Of a stretch of DNA of 64,000 nucleotides, positions 10,055 through 20,131 are shown one piece after another (positions within the stretch are counted from its first letter, which is position 1; the number at the start of each line of letters is the position of its first letter). Under the pieces are notes generated by a model. That model saw only the letters and a program-made list of their open reading frames with translations. It was not told the DNA's origin and made no database searches. The DNA is taken from assembly GCA_963799085.1 (NCBI GenBank), contig CAWCWA010000004.1:124001-188000 (forward strand). The letters run 5' to 3'. The stretch is from AP-15 sp963799085 (GTDB taxonomy: Bacteria > Pseudomonadota > Alphaproteobacteria > ATCC43930 > CGMCC-115725). The translations under genes were made by a program, and so were the position numbers.

Positions 10055-10818
10055 CCGCGGGGGCCGCCGGCGACATAGATCACCTGACCCGAAACGAAGG
10101 AGGCGTCCTCGCTCGCCAGAAAAGCGATGACGTTGGCGACGTCGCGCGGCACGCCGACGCGGCCGACCGGAATGGCCTTGGCCCGCTCGGCCTTATATTG
10201 CTCGGGGTCCTGGCCGAGCCGGACCGCCACCGCGCGGGTCATGTCGCTGTCGATAAAGCCCGGCGCCACGGCGTTGGCGGTGATGCCGAAGCGGCCGAGT
10301 TCGATCGCCAAGGTGCGGGCCATGCCCTGCAGCCCTGCCTTGGCCGTCGAATAGTTCGTCTGGCCGCGATTGCCGAGTGCCGAGGCCGAAGAGAGGTTGA
10401 CGATGCGGCCCCAATTGCGCTTGACCATTTCGCGCTGGGCGGCGCGCGAACAGAGAAAAGCGCCCTTCATGTGGACGAGGGCGACGGCGTCCCAATCCTC
10501 CTCGGTCATGCGATGAATAAGGTTGTCGCGGGTGATGCCGGCGTTGTTGACGAGGATGTCGAGAGAGCCCAGCTGGGCCGCGATGTCGGCGACAAGGCGG
10601 TTGACCTCCTCGGCGACGCCGACGTTGGTCTTGAAGCCGAGCGCCCGGACGCCGTGCCGGCTGGCGATTGCCGCGGCGGTTGCCTCCGCGCCGTCGCCGT
10701 CGAGATCGCAAATCGCGATCGCCGCCCCGTCCTCGGCAAGCCGATCGGCGGTCGCCGCCCCGATGCCTTTGGCGCCCCCGGTGATCAATGCCACCCGTCC
10801 AGCCGAGCGTAGCGTCAT
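10051..10818 (-). CDS. Short-chain dehydrogenase/reductase (FabG-like)
   Basis: 255 residues, classical SDR length. Residues 9-20 hold the NAD(P)-binding GGAKGIGAATADRLAEDG, then come the NNAG motif (LVNNAGITRD) and the catalytic Ser in IVNLSSASALGNRG with YSTAK supplying Tyr and Lys. The C-terminal ASEDASFVSGQVIYVAGG is the usual FabG-type ending. An Asp in ICDLDGDG after the second strand suggests NAD rather than NADP preference. The start has a GGAGG box nine bases upstream. It overlaps the downstream sugar kinase by 4 bases (ATGA), so the two are translationally coupled. Specific substrate unknown. Confidence 0.9.
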   Translation of the reverse strand: MTLRSAGRVALITGGAKGIGAATADRLAEDGAAIAICDLDGDGAEATAAAIASRHGVRALGFKTNVGVAEEVNRLVADIAAQLGSLDILVNNAGITRDNLIHRMTEEDWDAVALVHMKGAFLCSRAAQREMVKRNWGRIVNLSSASALGNRGQTNYSTAKAGLQGMARTLAIELGRFGITANAVAPGFIDSDMTRAVAVRLGQDPEQYKAERAKAIPVGRVGVPRDVANVIAFLASEDASFVSGQVIYVAGGPRG

Positions 10819-10884
10819 AAAATCATTCCTCCGATTGTCGCGGGGTCACCCTGTCGCAGCAGCACGCGCCGCGCAACCGCTTCG

Positions 10885-13561
10885 TCAGCCGAGACTTTTC
10901 GAGACCATTTCGAAGGTGTTTTTGCTGAGGCCGGGGGTGGCGAGGATGCGTTCGAGTTCGTGGCGCATCAGGGCCTGGCGCGCGGCGTCATAAGCGGCGC
11001 AATGCGCAGAGCGGCTGGACGAGCCGCGCCGCCGTCGTGGCGTTGGCCGGATCAAGCGCCAGCACTTCGTCGGCGAGGAACGCATAGCCGGCGCCGCTCG
11101 CGTCATGAAAGCGCAACTGGTTGCCTTGGGAGAACGCGCCGACAAGCGCCCGCACCCGGTTCGGGTTCTTGCGGGTGAAGGCGGGGTGACGGGTCAATTC
11201 ACGCACCCGCGCCGGTGTTTGCGGCAGGGACGAGCGGGCCTGCAACCCGAACCATTTGTCGACGACAAGATCGTCCTGCGACCAGGCCGCATAAAAACGG
11301 GCGAGGGCGGCGGCCCGCTCGGGCCGGTCGAGATCGACCAGCACCGACAACGCTGCCAGCACGTCGGTCATGTTGCGCCCGGCGTCGAACTGGGCCTTGG
11401 CCAGAGCTGCGCCTTTCGCCGGGTCGGCGCCAGCGAGATAGGCGAGGCAGGCATTGCGAAAGGCCCGCCTGCCGATTGCGGCGCCATCGATCGCGTACGG
11501 ACCCGGGTCGGCCAGCCTATCGTAGGCGGCAGCGAATTCGGCGCCCATCGCCCGGCCGATCGCGGCGCGCGCGGCCTCGCGAACGGCGTGGATCGCGTCG
11601 ACATCGACCACCGCCATCTGATCGGCGAGAAACGCCTCGCTCGGCAGCGCCAGCGCCTCGGCGGCAAAGGCCGGGTCCCTGTCGGCTTCGGCCAGGAGGC
11701 GGCGCATCGCCTCGATCAGTTCACGGTCGGGCAGATCAGGGCCGGGAGCCTGGCTCTCGCCGCGACGATGGGCCTCGATCGCGCCAAGCAGCATGCCGGT
11801 CGCTACCTGCTGGCCGGCCTCCCAGCGGGCAAAGGGCTCAGGATCGTGGATCGCCAGGAATTTGAGCCGGTCGGCCGGCACGCCCTTCAATTTGACCGGC
11901 GCGGAAAAGTCGCGCAGCAGGGACGGCGTCGGCCGCGCCGGCAGACCGACAAAGCGGAAACGCTCGCGCGTCTCGCCAAGCGACAATATCCGGGTTCCCT
12001 CGCTACCCTCGCTCTCGCCCTCGAGGCGGGCCGGGAGTTCGGCGCCATCCGCGTCGAGCAGCGCCATCGCCAGCGGGATCAGCATCGGCTCCTTGACGGG
12101 TTGGCCCGGCGTTGCCGGCACCTTTTGCGCCACGTCCAGTTCGAAGGTCTTGGCCGCCTCGTCCCAGCGGTCGGCGACGGTGATCTCGGGCGTGCCGGCC
12201 TGGGCATACCAGCGCTTGAAGCGGCCGAGATCGACGCCGCTCGCGTCCTGCATCGCCGCGACAAAATCCTCGATCGTGGCGGCCTGGTTGTCGTGACGCC
12301 GGATATAGAGGTCCATGCCGGCGCGGAAATCGGCCTTGCCGATCAGGGTCTGGATCATCCGCACCAGTTCCGCGCCCTTGTTGTAGACGGTCGGCGTATA
12401 GAAATTGTCGATCCGCAGATAGCTTTCCGGCCGCACCGGATGGGCGAGCGGGCCGTCATCCTCGGGAAACTGCATTGCCCGCAATGCCCGCACGGCGCCG
12501 ATGCGCCGCACCGCGCGGCTCCCCTGGTCGCCCGAGAATTCCTGGTCGCGAAAGACCGTCAGCCCCTCCTTCAGCGACAGCTGAAACCAGTCGCGGCAGG
12601 TGACCCGGTTGCCGGTCCAGTTGTGGAAATATTCGTGCGCGATGACCGCCTCGATATTCTGGTAGTCGGCGTCGGTCGCGGTCTCGGGCTTGGCGAGCAC
12701 ATAGCGCGTGTTGAAGATGTTGAGGCCCTTATTCTCCATTGCCCCCATGTTGAAATCGCTGACCGCGACGATGTTGAAGACATCGAGATCGTATTCGAGG
12801 CCGAACACGTCCTCGTCCCAGCGCATCGCCTTTTTTAGCGAGGTCATCGCATGATCGCATTTGTCCTCGTCGCCGCGGCGCACCCAGATGGCGAGCGCCA
12901 CCTCGCGCCCCGATCGCGTCGTGAAACGGTCGCGTACGGCAACCAGATCGCCGGCGACGAGAGCGAAGAGATAGGCGGGCTTGGGATGCGGGTCGATCCA
13001 TTTCGCCCGATGCCGACCGCGGTCGAGATCGCCGCTTTCCGCCGGGTTGCCGTTCGACAGCAACACCGGATAGGCCGTCTTGTCGGCGATGATCGTCGTC
13101 GTATAGCGCGCCATCACGTCGGGCCGGTCGAGGAAATAGGTGATGCGGCGGAACCCCTCGGCCTCGCATTGGGTGCAGAAATTGCCGCCCGACATGTAGA
13201 GGCCGGATAGTTCGGTGTTTGATCCGGGCGCGATGGCGGTTTCGACATCGAGGGTAAAGGCGTCGGGAACCTCGTCGACGACGAGCCCGCCCTCCGGCGA
13301 CAGCCGATAGCGGTTGGCGCCGAGCGCTTCGCCGTCGAGCGCCAGGGCCTTCAGCTCCAGCGCTTCGCCGTCGAGGCGCAGCGGCGCGCTGGGCGTGACC
13401 GCCGCCGGGTTGCGGCGGATGCGCAGCCGCGATTGCACGCGGGTCGCGGTCGGGTCGAGGGTGAAGACGAGATCGACCGTGTCGATCAGGAAGTCGGGCG
13501 GGCGGTAATCGGCGAGCCGGACCGGCTGCGGCGCAGCGAGATCGGGGGTGGTGTCGGGCAT
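10885..13561 (-). CDS. pepN: Aminopeptidase N (M1 family, PepN), frameshift close to the 3' end
   Basis: About 892 residues, close to E. coli PepN at 870. The exopeptidase motif GAMENKGLNIFN and the zinc site HEYFHNWTGNRVTCRDWFQL, with the second Glu in LKEGLTVFRDQEFSGD, are intact, so the catalytic domain is complete. A C-terminal helical domain follows. The frame breaks near 11005. The remaining 40 residues (DAARQALMRHELERILATPG to SKNTFEMVSKSLG) lie in another frame and match the family C-terminus. PepN removes N-terminal residues from peptides in the cytoplasm. An ATG at 13576 is an alternative start. The reading frame stays open upstream to 14353, but that part is antisense to chrA and is not part of the gene. 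Confidence 0.92.
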
Positions 13562-13663
13562 GGCGGGACCGCGCATCGATGATAAGCGCGCCAGCCTATC
13601 GCTTTGCCCTGGCCGAGGAAAACTGGAATGCTGCCGACGGCAGGCGAGAGGGGAGCGGCAAAG

Positions 13664-14245
13664 GTGAGACAGGCGGATGCCGGGGTCGCGATCGGGCAGG
13701 GTGTCGGGCTGCCGGCAATCTTTGCAGCATTTTTCTGGCTCGGGATCACCAGCTTCGGCGGCGGCACAGCCGGTTGGCTGCATCGCGAGATCGTGCTGCG
13801 CCGGCGCTGGATCGACGATGCGACGTTCCTCTCGGGGGTGGCGCTCGGCCGCTTCATGCCGGGTTCGGGCGGCGTCAATCTGACGGTCCAGGTCGGCCAG
13901 CGCCTGCGGGGGCCGATGGGTGCGCTCGCGGCGGTGATCGGATTGCTGTCGGGCCCGCTGGTGGTGGTTCTGGCATTGGCGGCGGCTTGGGAGGAGGTCC
14001 GCGGGATCAGGGTATTGCACGCCGTCCTCGACGGCATTGGCGCGGCTGCGATCGGCTTGACCTTCGCTACCGGGCTGACCTTGACGCCGCGCGGATCGAC
14101 CGGGCTCGGGCCGCTCGCGGTGACCGGCGCCACGGTCCTCGCGGTGGGCGTGCTGCGCTGGCCGATGATCCCGGTGGTGCTGGGGCTGCTGCCGGTCAGC
14201 ATCGGCCTCGCGCTGTTGCGCGCCAAAGGGGGGCTGCGTGCCTGA
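13664..14245 (+). CDS. chrA: Chromate transporter, N-terminal half protein (ChrA family, short form)
   Basis: About 193 residues with roughly six hydrophobic segments. The diagnostic ChrA start is FAAFFWLGITSFGGGTAGWL, followed by RRRWIDDATFLSGVALGRFM with the PG of MPGSGGVNL. Short-form ChrA systems use two separate half-size proteins that together make the usual 12-helix antiporter exporting chromate. The second half overlaps by 8 bases directly downstream. I choose the GTG at 13664 because a GAGGGGAG box stands about 8 bases before it; ATGs at 13604 and 13628 lack such a site. It is divergent from pepN. Confidence 0.85.
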   Translation: MRQADAGVAIGQGVGLPAIFAAFFWLGITSFGGGTAGWLHREIVLRRRWIDDATFLSGVALGRFMPGSGGVNLTVQVGQRLRGPMGALAAVIGLLSGPLVVVLALAAAWEEVRGIRVLHAVLDGIGAAAIGLTFATGLTLTPRGSTGLGPLAVTGATVLAVGVLRWPMIPVVLGLLPVSIGLALLRAKGGLRA

Positions 14246-14786
14246 CGAACTGCGGCGGCTCTTCGCGCTGGCCGTGGTGTTCGGCCCGTTGTCGCTCTTG
14301 TCGATCGGCGGCGGCGCCTCGCTTCTGGCCGAGATCGCGCACCAATCGATCACGGTCCAGGGCTGGACGACGTCGCGCGAGTTCGCCGATCTCTTCGCGA
14401 TCTCGCGCGCCGCACCGGGGCCGGGGACGATGCTGTCGGCATTGATCGGCTGGAAGGTGGCAGGGGTGGCGGGTGCGGTCGCGGCCTCGGTGGCGCTCTA
14501 CTTGCCGTCCTCGCTGCTGATCTATGGGCTCGCCCGGGTGTGGGGCCGATGGCGTGGCTCGCTCTGGCACACCGTCGTCGAGCGCGGACTGGCGCCGATC
14601 GCCGCGGGGCTCGTGCTCTCGGGCGGGATCGCGGTGTTGCGCGCCTCGCCCGGCGGCATCGCCGTGTGGGCGGCGGCCGGCGTCACGACGGCGCTGCTGC
14701 TTTACCGGCCGCGCCTGCATCCGCTCGCCCTCTTCGCCGTGAGCGGGGCCCTCTTCGCGCTCGCCGAAGAAGCCGGCTGGTGGTGA
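14238..14786 (+). CDS. chrA: Chromate transporter, second half protein (ChrA family, short form)
   Basis: 182 residues, mostly hydrophobic. The N-terminal repeat of the ChrA motif appears as FGPLSLLSIGGGASLLAEIA. Next comes the characteristic SRAAPGPGTMLSALIGWKVA, where the APGP turn matches the family. It begins 8 bases before the end of the first half gene, so translation is coupled and the products probably form a heterodimer in the inner membrane. Chromate export is the family function; no chrB-type regulator is seen nearby. Confidence 0.85.
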   Translation: MPDELRRLFALAVVFGPLSLLSIGGGASLLAEIAHQSITVQGWTTSREFADLFAISRAAPGPGTMLSALIGWKVAGVAGAVAASVALYLPSSLLIYGLARVWGRWRGSLWHTVVERGLAPIAAGLVLSGGIAVLRASPGGIAVWAAAGVTTALLLYRPRLHPLALFAVSGALFALAEEAGWW

Positions 14787-14807
14787 CCGCGCCGGCGCGC
14801 CCCCGGC

Positions 14808-15689
14808 TCAGAACGTCGCGCCCGACTGCAGCCAGTGCCGAATGATTTCTTCGCCCGTGGCGAACCAGACGCCGTCATGCGAGCGGATGTATTTGAGCGC
14901 CGCGTCGAGCCCGGCGATGCGGTGCGGCACGCCGATCAGATAGGGGTGGAGGCAGATCGCCATGACGCGGCCCGATTGCGCCCCCTCGGCATAGAGCGTG
15001 TCGAACTGGCGCCGGATCATCGCCTCGAACTCGCCGATCGTGCCGTTCCGGTTATTGAAGTGCGGCGAGTCGTTGATCTCGTACGAATAAGGGATCGAGA
15101 CGAGCGGCTTGCCGCCGATGTCCATCAGGTAGGGCTGGTCGTCGTTGACCCAGTCGGCGACGTAGAGGCAACCCTCGTCGACGAGATAATCGAGGGTGTG
15201 CCAGGTCTCGGCGAGCCCGGCGCCAAGCCAGCCCACGGGCTTCCTTCCGGTCAGTTCGGCGATGCGGGAGAGCGTGCGCGCGACCGTCTGCCGCTCGGCC
15301 TCGGGGTCGAGCGCGTCGAGCCACACGCTGTTCGTCTGGTTGTGCCCCAGGATCTCCCAGCCGAGATCGACGGCGGCGCGCACGATCTGTGGATGATGGT
15401 CGCAGATGTCGCTATTGAGCGTCGGGCTGGCGCGCACGCCATGCTTACTGAGCACATCCATGATCCGCCAGACGCCGACCCGGTTGCCGTAATCGCGCTG
15501 CGCCCAGGCGCGCACCGAGGGCGGGTTTCCGGGAGCGGCGCCGGGGAGGCCGGCAATGCCCCGGGTCAGGGGAAAGAATTCGATATTGGGGATGATCCAG
15601 ACCGCGAGCCTCGCGCCTCCCGGCCATTCGAGCTTCGGCCGGTCGTTGATCGGCACATAGGGAAACGGCCCGTAATCGCGCGGCTCCAT
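14808..15689 (-). CDS. Polysaccharide deacetylase-family protein (PuuE/allantoinase-like)
   Basis: 293 residues. The N-terminus MEPRDYGPFPYVPINDRPKL with WPGGARLAVWIIPNIEFFPL matches the PuuE-like branch of the NodB-homology (CE4) superfamily. Later motifs are DYGNRVGVWRIMDVLSKHGV, TLNSDICDHHPQIV, WEILGHNQTNS and CLHPYLIGVPHRIAGL, providing the His residues of the metal site. Members hydrolyse amide bonds in purine breakdown (allantoinase) or in acetylated sugars; this one cannot be assigned further. A GGAGG box precedes the ATG. It converges on the chrA pair with only 21 bases between stops. Confidence 0.8.
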   Translation of the reverse strand: MEPRDYGPFPYVPINDRPKLEWPGGARLAVWIIPNIEFFPLTRGIAGLPGAAPGNPPSVRAWAQRDYGNRVGVWRIMDVLSKHGVRASPTLNSDICDHHPQIVRAAVDLGWEILGHNQTNSVWLDALDPEAERQTVARTLSRIAELTGRKPVGWLGAGLAETWHTLDYLVDEGCLYVADWVNDDQPYLMDIGGKPLVSIPYSYEINDSPHFNNRNGTIGEFEAMIRRQFDTLYAEGAQSGRVMAICLHPYLIGVPHRIAGLDAALKYIRSHDGVWFATGEEIIRHWLQSGATF

Positions 15690-15744
15690 GGCAATTCCTC
15701 CAATTCCCGGCTAGAACGCGACCGCTAGAAAGGGGGCGGTCGGG

Positions 15745-16215
15745 GTGGCGACAACTCTTTACACGATCGGCTATGAAAAAGCGCTCGTCGGCAACGTGAT
15801 CGGCGCGTTGGCCGCGGTCGGGGTCGCGGTTCTGCTCGATGTGCGCGATCGCCCGATCTCACGAAGGCCGGGTTTTTCGAAGCGGCAGCTGGCGGCGGCG
15901 ATCGACGAGGCCGGGATGCGCTATGTCCATCTCGCGGCGCTCGGCACGCCGCCAGAGGGCCGGCTCGCCGCGCGACGGCGTGAACACGACCGTTTCTGGG
16001 CGATCGTCGAGGAAAAGCTCGCGCGTCCGGAAGCCGAACTCGATCTGCAACAGGCGGCCGACATCGCCGCCGCCGCACCCGCTTGCCTCCTCTGCTACGA
16101 GGCCGATTGGCGGGACTGCCATCGCCGCCGCATCGCCGAGATCCTCTCCGACCGCCACGGCCTGGCGGTGCGGCATCTGAACCTGCGCGGCGCCGGCGCG
16201 CTTAGTCCGCCATAG
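15745..16215 (+). CDS. DUF488 domain protein
   Basis: 156 residues starting from GTG. The family hallmarks are LYTIGYEKA at the N-terminus and LLDVRDRPISRRPGFSKRQL. Then comes YVHLAALGTP, and near the C-terminus CLLCYEADWRDCHRRRIAEI, with the Cys/His pair typical of DUF488. The biochemical role of DUF488 is not established. Its last 14 bases overlap the end of the convergent methyltransferase gene. Confidence 0.85.
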   Translation: MATTLYTIGYEKALVGNVIGALAAVGVAVLLDVRDRPISRRPGFSKRQLAAAIDEAGMRYVHLAALGTPPEGRLAARRREHDRFWAIVEEKLARPEAELDLQQAADIAAAAPACLLCYEADWRDCHRRRIAEILSDRHGLAVRHLNLRGAGALSPP

Positions 16216-17113
16216 GGCGCACGTCCGGGGTCGTAATCTCGTAGACGGCATATGCCGAAAAGAACTCACGCAGCCCAGGAAGCGTCAACACCGCGTTGAT
16301 CGCCGGAAGCTTTTTGAGCGCGCTAAAAGTGTGAAACTCACGACGCGCGAAATGCAGGCCGTCGGCGACGCAGAGCCGTTCAAATTTGGCGATCGTCAAA
16401 TGGTTGAGGTAACTGGAGGATTCCACACCGGCAAAGCGATCGATCCGGTTGCCGTGCGCGTCGAGGTCCCAATAGGGAGGCCGGAACTCGGGCAAATTGA
16501 TCATCTTCGAGCAGACCTTGTAGACGACTTTCTCCGTGCAGAACACATGTACCCAAGGGATTGGCGCATAAGTGTGAAGATGATGACCGTATGGGTGGAA
16601 ATACGGGCTCCACCAGATCAGGATCCTTCCGCCGGGCCGCAAGACACGCTTCCATTCTGGAATGATTTGTTCGTAGGCCATGACATGTTCGAGCACGTCG
16701 AAACAGAGCACAACATCGACGCTCTGGTCTGGGAGTTCGATGCAGTCTGTGTGCTCGGCCTGTTGAAATTCGGCATTGATATGGGCATCCTCGGCGGCCT
16801 TCTTGGCGCGTTCGATCGCCTTCGCGCTCAGATCGACGCCGAGGACGCTGCCGGCGCCAAGACGCGCCACAACCAGCGAAAGCGCGCCCGAACCGCAGCC
16901 AAAATCAAGGACCCGTTTGCCTTCGATGGACTGCCTGTCGAACAGTTTCAGAAACTGATCTTCAAGCGACTCGCGACGCCACTCGTCGTATTTTTCGAGC
17001 GAGCCCGACTCGGTGCTGCCCTGCTGTGAGCGCCGCAGCACCGCGCGACGTTTGGCAATATGAAATAGGCACGTCGCCGTGACCTCATCGACTATGCTCA
17101 TTACCCGCATCAC
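16202..17113 (-). CDS. SAM-dependent class I methyltransferase
   Basis: 303 residues. Motif I is KRVLDFGCGSGALSLVVARL (about residue 67), followed by the acidic post-I GVDLSAKAIERAK. Post-motif II is VDVVLCFDVLEHV, and motif III is KRVLRPGGRILIWWSP. This is the Methyltransf_11/UbiE fold used to methylate small molecules or lipids. The aromatic-rich C-terminal part (YFHPYGHHLHTYAPIPWVHV) probably forms the substrate cap, and no specific substrate is recognised. G+C is lower here than in the neighbours, which may mean recent acquisition. Several Met codons (17113, 17110, 17098) could be the start. Confidence 0.82.
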   Translation of the reverse strand: MMRVMSIVDEVTATCLFHIAKRRAVLRRSQQGSTESGSLEKYDEWRRESLEDQFLKLFDRQSIEGKRVLDFGCGSGALSLVVARLGAGSVLGVDLSAKAIERAKKAAEDAHINAEFQQAEHTDCIELPDQSVDVVLCFDVLEHVMAYEQIIPEWKRVLRPGGRILIWWSPYFHPYGHHLHTYAPIPWVHVFCTEKVVYKVCSKMINLPEFRPPYWDLDAHGNRIDRFAGVESSSYLNHLTIAKFERLCVADGLHFARREFHTFSALKKLPAINAVLTLPGLREFFSAYAVYEITTPDVRPMAD

Positions 17114-17314
17114 CCAGTCGCCCTAGCATCGCGCAAGAATACCAGACGCTTCCTCCGGCGCGAACATTATCGGCCCGATAGTTAACAAATCCCGTATTGC
17201 CGCGTCGCAGTCCAAATCCGCCGGCGCGACGAACGCTGTTCGGCGCCATCGGCGGCCGTCCGATGCGGTGCCGGGAGGCCTGGATCTCTTCGATCCCTGT
17301 GCAATACTGACGCA

Positions 17315-18559
17315 ATGTCCGCCGTCTCGCTTCCCCGCTCCAGCGCAACCGTCGAGACCCGCCGCAGCTGGCTGGTCGCGGCAACCGCGCTCGGCGTTAT
17401 GACGATCTCGTTCGGGGCGCCGACGATCACCGTTGTGTCGCTGAAGCCGATCGCCGCCGAGTTCGGCGATGCGCGCACGGTGCCGGCGTTGTGCTATGCG
17501 CTCGCCTGGTTCGGCTCGGCGGTCGGCGGGCTCGCGATGGGGCCGATCGCCGAACGGGTAGGCGTGCGCTGGACCGTCTCGTTTGGCGCGCTGATGATCG
17601 CCGTCGGCCTGACATTGTCGAGCAGTGGCGGGCGCATCGGCCTCTTTGTCGGTCACGGCGTCTTCATGGGGCTCCTCGGCAATGCCGGGATCAACGCCCC
17701 GCTCTATATTTACATCGCGCGCTGGTTCGACCGCCGCCGCGGCGCCGCCCTCGGGCTGATCGCCAGCGGCCAGGCCGCGGCTGGCGTCATCTGGGCGCCG
17801 ATCTTCGGCCAGATCGTGGGCTGGCTCGGCTGGCGCCAGACGATGCAGATCTATGCCGTGCTGGTAATCGCCGTGGCGGTCCCGCTGGCGCTCTGCGTCC
17901 TCCGCAGCCCACCCAAGACGGCCATGGGCGGGGTACGCGGCGAACCCGTGGCGGGAGCCGCGGTCCTCGGGCTGCGGCCGCGCACCGCATTTTCGCTGTT
18001 ATGCGTTGCGAGCTTCTGCTGCTGCGTGCCGATGGCGATGCCGCAAGGCCATCTGGTGGCGTTTTGCAGCGATGTCGGGATCCCGATCGGCCGCGGCAGT
18101 GTCATGCTGTCGGCGCTGCTGGCATGCGCCTTCATCGGCCGGCAGAGCTGGGGTTTCGTCGCCGACAAGATCGGCGGGCTGCGCACGGTGCTCGCGGGTT
18201 CCGCTTGTCAGGTCACGGCGATGATCGGGTTTCTGTTGACCCAGAGCGAGGCCGGGCTGTTCGTCGTCGCTGCCGCCTTCGGACTCGGCTTCAGCGGCAT
18301 CATCCCGGCCTATGTGGTGGCGTTGCGGGAACATTTTCCGGCGGCCCAAGCATCGTGGCGGGTACCGACGCTACTGCTGTGCAGCGGCTCGGGCATGGCG
18401 GCAGGCGGCTGGCTCGCCGGCGCCATCTACGATTACGCCGGCTTCTATGGCGCCGCGTTCGCGACCGGCATATTGTTCAACCTCGTCAATCTCGCCGTCA
18501 TCGGCGGCTTGGTCATGCGACGCAGTCGGTTCCCCTCGCCGTCGCTGGCCCGCGCCTAG
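17315..18559 (+). CDS. MFS transporter (monocarboxylate/oxalate-formate carrier type)
   Basis: 414 residues with about twelve hydrophobic helices. The first half has SFGAPTITVVSLKPIAAEFG and the loop MGPIAERVGVRWTVSFGALM, the usual MFS GxxxDRxG-like loop. NAGINAPLYIYIARWFDRRR with GAALGLIASGQAAAG resembles the OFA/MCT branch that imports small carboxylates. The central loop is near residue 210. The second half repeats the pattern (FVADKIGGLRTVLAG). Substrate is unknown. It is divergent from the methyltransferase, with about 200 bases between the starts that must hold both promoters; I could not define boxes there. Confidence 0.85.
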   Translation: MSAVSLPRSSATVETRRSWLVAATALGVMTISFGAPTITVVSLKPIAAEFGDARTVPALCYALAWFGSAVGGLAMGPIAERVGVRWTVSFGALMIAVGLTLSSSGGRIGLFVGHGVFMGLLGNAGINAPLYIYIARWFDRRRGAALGLIASGQAAAGVIWAPIFGQIVGWLGWRQTMQIYAVLVIAVAVPLALCVLRSPPKTAMGGVRGEPVAGAAVLGLRPRTAFSLLCVASFCCCVPMAMPQGHLVAFCSDVGIPIGRGSVMLSALLACAFIGRQSWGFVADKIGGLRTVLAGSACQVTAMIGFLLTQSEAGLFVVAAAFGLGFSGIIPAYVVALREHFPAAQASWRVPTLLLCSGSGMAAGGWLAGAIYDYAGFYGAAFATGILFNLVNLAVIGGLVMRRSRFPSPSLARA

Positions 18560-18776
18560 CCGGCCGGGCCGGGAGACGCGGGACAAGGGCTCGATCGCCT
18601 TGATCCTGCGCTCTGAGGCTTGCCCTGCCCCGGGGGACGGTTGAACATAGCGCTTCACGGCGGCTAGGATGGTAGTGTAAGCGAGAGACGGCGTCCGTGG
18701 CCGTCGATCCCCGCCCGGACCGCCGCCCTTCCGCGTTTGGCCGCGGAAGTTTGCCCGCGAGATTTCAGGAGCACAC

Positions 18777-19646
18777 ATGCCCAGTTTGAGCTTCACCGCC
18801 CCAACCACGGTCGACGAGGCCGTCCGCGCGCTGGCCGGCGCTTCCGGCATGGCGAAGGTTTTGGCCGGTGGCACCGATCTTCTGGTCCAATTACGGTCGG
18901 GCCGCACCCGCCCCGAGCTGATCGTCGACACCAAACGGATCCCGGGACTCATCGGCATCCGCGAGGAAAGTGACCGCTTTGTCATCGGTGCCTCGACCCC
19001 CGGGGTCATGATCTACGAAAACGAGGCGCTGCAAGCGGCTTGGCCCGGCATCGTCGAGGGCATGGACCTGATCGGCTCCGAGCAGATCCAGGGCCGCGCC
19101 TCGCTCGCCGGCAATCTGTGCAACGCCTCCCCCGCGGCCGACAGCGTCCCGGCGCTGATCGCCGCCGGCGCCACCGCCATTATCGCCGGCCCGGGCGGAA
19201 GGCGCACCGCGCCCGTCGAGGCGATCGTTACCGGTCCCGGCCGGACCTCGCTTGAAAAAGGCGAGTTCATTACCGAATTCCATATTCCGAAGCCGAAGCC
19301 GCACCAGTCGGACGCCTACCTGCGCTTTATCCCGCGCACCGAGATGGACATCGCCGTTGTCGGCTGCGGCGTCAACGTGACGCTCGACGGCAATGGCGTT
19401 TGCACCGACGCCCGCGTCGTGCTGGGGGCCGTGGCGCCGACGCAGTTGGTCGTCGAGGACGCCGCCAAGGCGCTGATCGGCCACCGGCTCGATGACGCAA
19501 CCAATGCCGCGCTCGACGCCGCCGCGCAACGAGCCTGCAAGCCGATCACCGACAAGCGCGGCACGATCGAATACCGCACCAAGATCGCCGGCGTGCTGGC
19601 ACGCCGCGCGGCCAAAATCGCCTTTGAACGCGCTGGAGCACGCTAA
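18777..19646 (+). CDS. Molybdenum hydroxylase, FAD-binding medium subunit (CoxM/CutM type)
   Basis: 289 residues, as usual for this subunit. The FAD-binding motif AKVLAGGTDLLVQLRSG is near residue 28, and the second flavin motif appears as QIQGRASLAGNLCNASPAAD near 105. The C-terminal CO_deh_flav_C domain contains DAYLRFIPRTEMDIAVVG. The subunit passes electrons between the iron-sulfur subunit and the final acceptor. A CAGGAG box precedes the ATG. It is the first gene of the M-S-L-L operon; its stop overlaps the S-subunit start as TAATG. A 217-base non-coding stretch upstream must hold the promoter. Confidence 0.92.
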   Translation: MPSLSFTAPTTVDEAVRALAGASGMAKVLAGGTDLLVQLRSGRTRPELIVDTKRIPGLIGIREESDRFVIGASTPGVMIYENEALQAAWPGIVEGMDLIGSEQIQGRASLAGNLCNASPAADSVPALIAAGATAIIAGPGGRRTAPVEAIVTGPGRTSLEKGEFITEFHIPKPKPHQSDAYLRFIPRTEMDIAVVGCGVNVTLDGNGVCTDARVVLGAVAPTQLVVEDAAKALIGHRLDDATNAALDAAAQRACKPITDKRGTIEYRTKIAGVLARRAAKIAFERAGAR

Positions 19647-20131
19647 TGGCCAAACAACACGTATCCACCACCATCAACGGCGAGCCCGTCGAGTTCCTGT
19701 GCGAAGCGCAGCAGAGCCTGCTCGACGTGTTGCGCGACGAATTGAACCTGACCGGCAGCAAGGAAGGGTGCAGCTCCGGCGATTGCGGTGCCTGCACCGT
19801 GATCTGCGACGGCAAGATCGTCTGTTCCTGCCTGATGCTGGGGGCCGAGGCCGAGGGCCGCACGATCACCACCGTCGAGGGCATCGCCCAGGGCGACAAG
19901 CTGCACCCGGTGCAGCAGAAATTCCTCGAACACGCGGCCTTGCAATGCGGCTTCTGCACGCCGGGCTTCATCGTCGCGGCGAAGGCGCTGCTCGACGAGA
20001 ATCTGAACCCGACCGAGGAAGAGACCCGCTATTGGCTCGCCGGCAATCTCTGCCGCTGCACCGGCTACGACAAGATCGTCCGCGCTGTCCTTGACGCTGC
20101 CGCGGTCATGCGCGCGGAGGCAGGGCGATGA
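19646..20131 (+). CDS. Molybdenum hydroxylase, 2Fe-2S small subunit (CoxS/CutS type)
   Basis: 161 residues, complete. The plant-ferredoxin-like cluster motif is KEGCSSGDCGACTVICDGKI, with the fourth Cys in VCSCLM. The second cluster motif is LQCGFCTPGF and LCRCTGYDKIV, so all eight cluster Cys are present. The protein bridges electron flow from the molybdenum centre to the flavin. It overlaps the M gene by one base and the first L gene by four bases (ATGA), showing a tightly coupled operon. The single S subunit presumably serves both large subunits encoded downstream. Confidence 0.95.
   Translation: MAKQHVSTTINGEPVEFLCEAQQSLLDVLRDELNLTGSKEGCSSGDCGACTVICDGKIVCSCLMLGAEAEGRTITTVEGIAQGDKLHPVQQKFLEHAALQCGFCTPGFIVAAKALLDENLNPTEEETRYWLAGNLCRCTGYDKIVRAVLDAAAVMRAEAGR

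Noticed and set aside
13562..14353. N-terminal extension of the pepN frame
   Set aside because: Antisense to the chrA pair and low complexity; PepN is full length from 13561.
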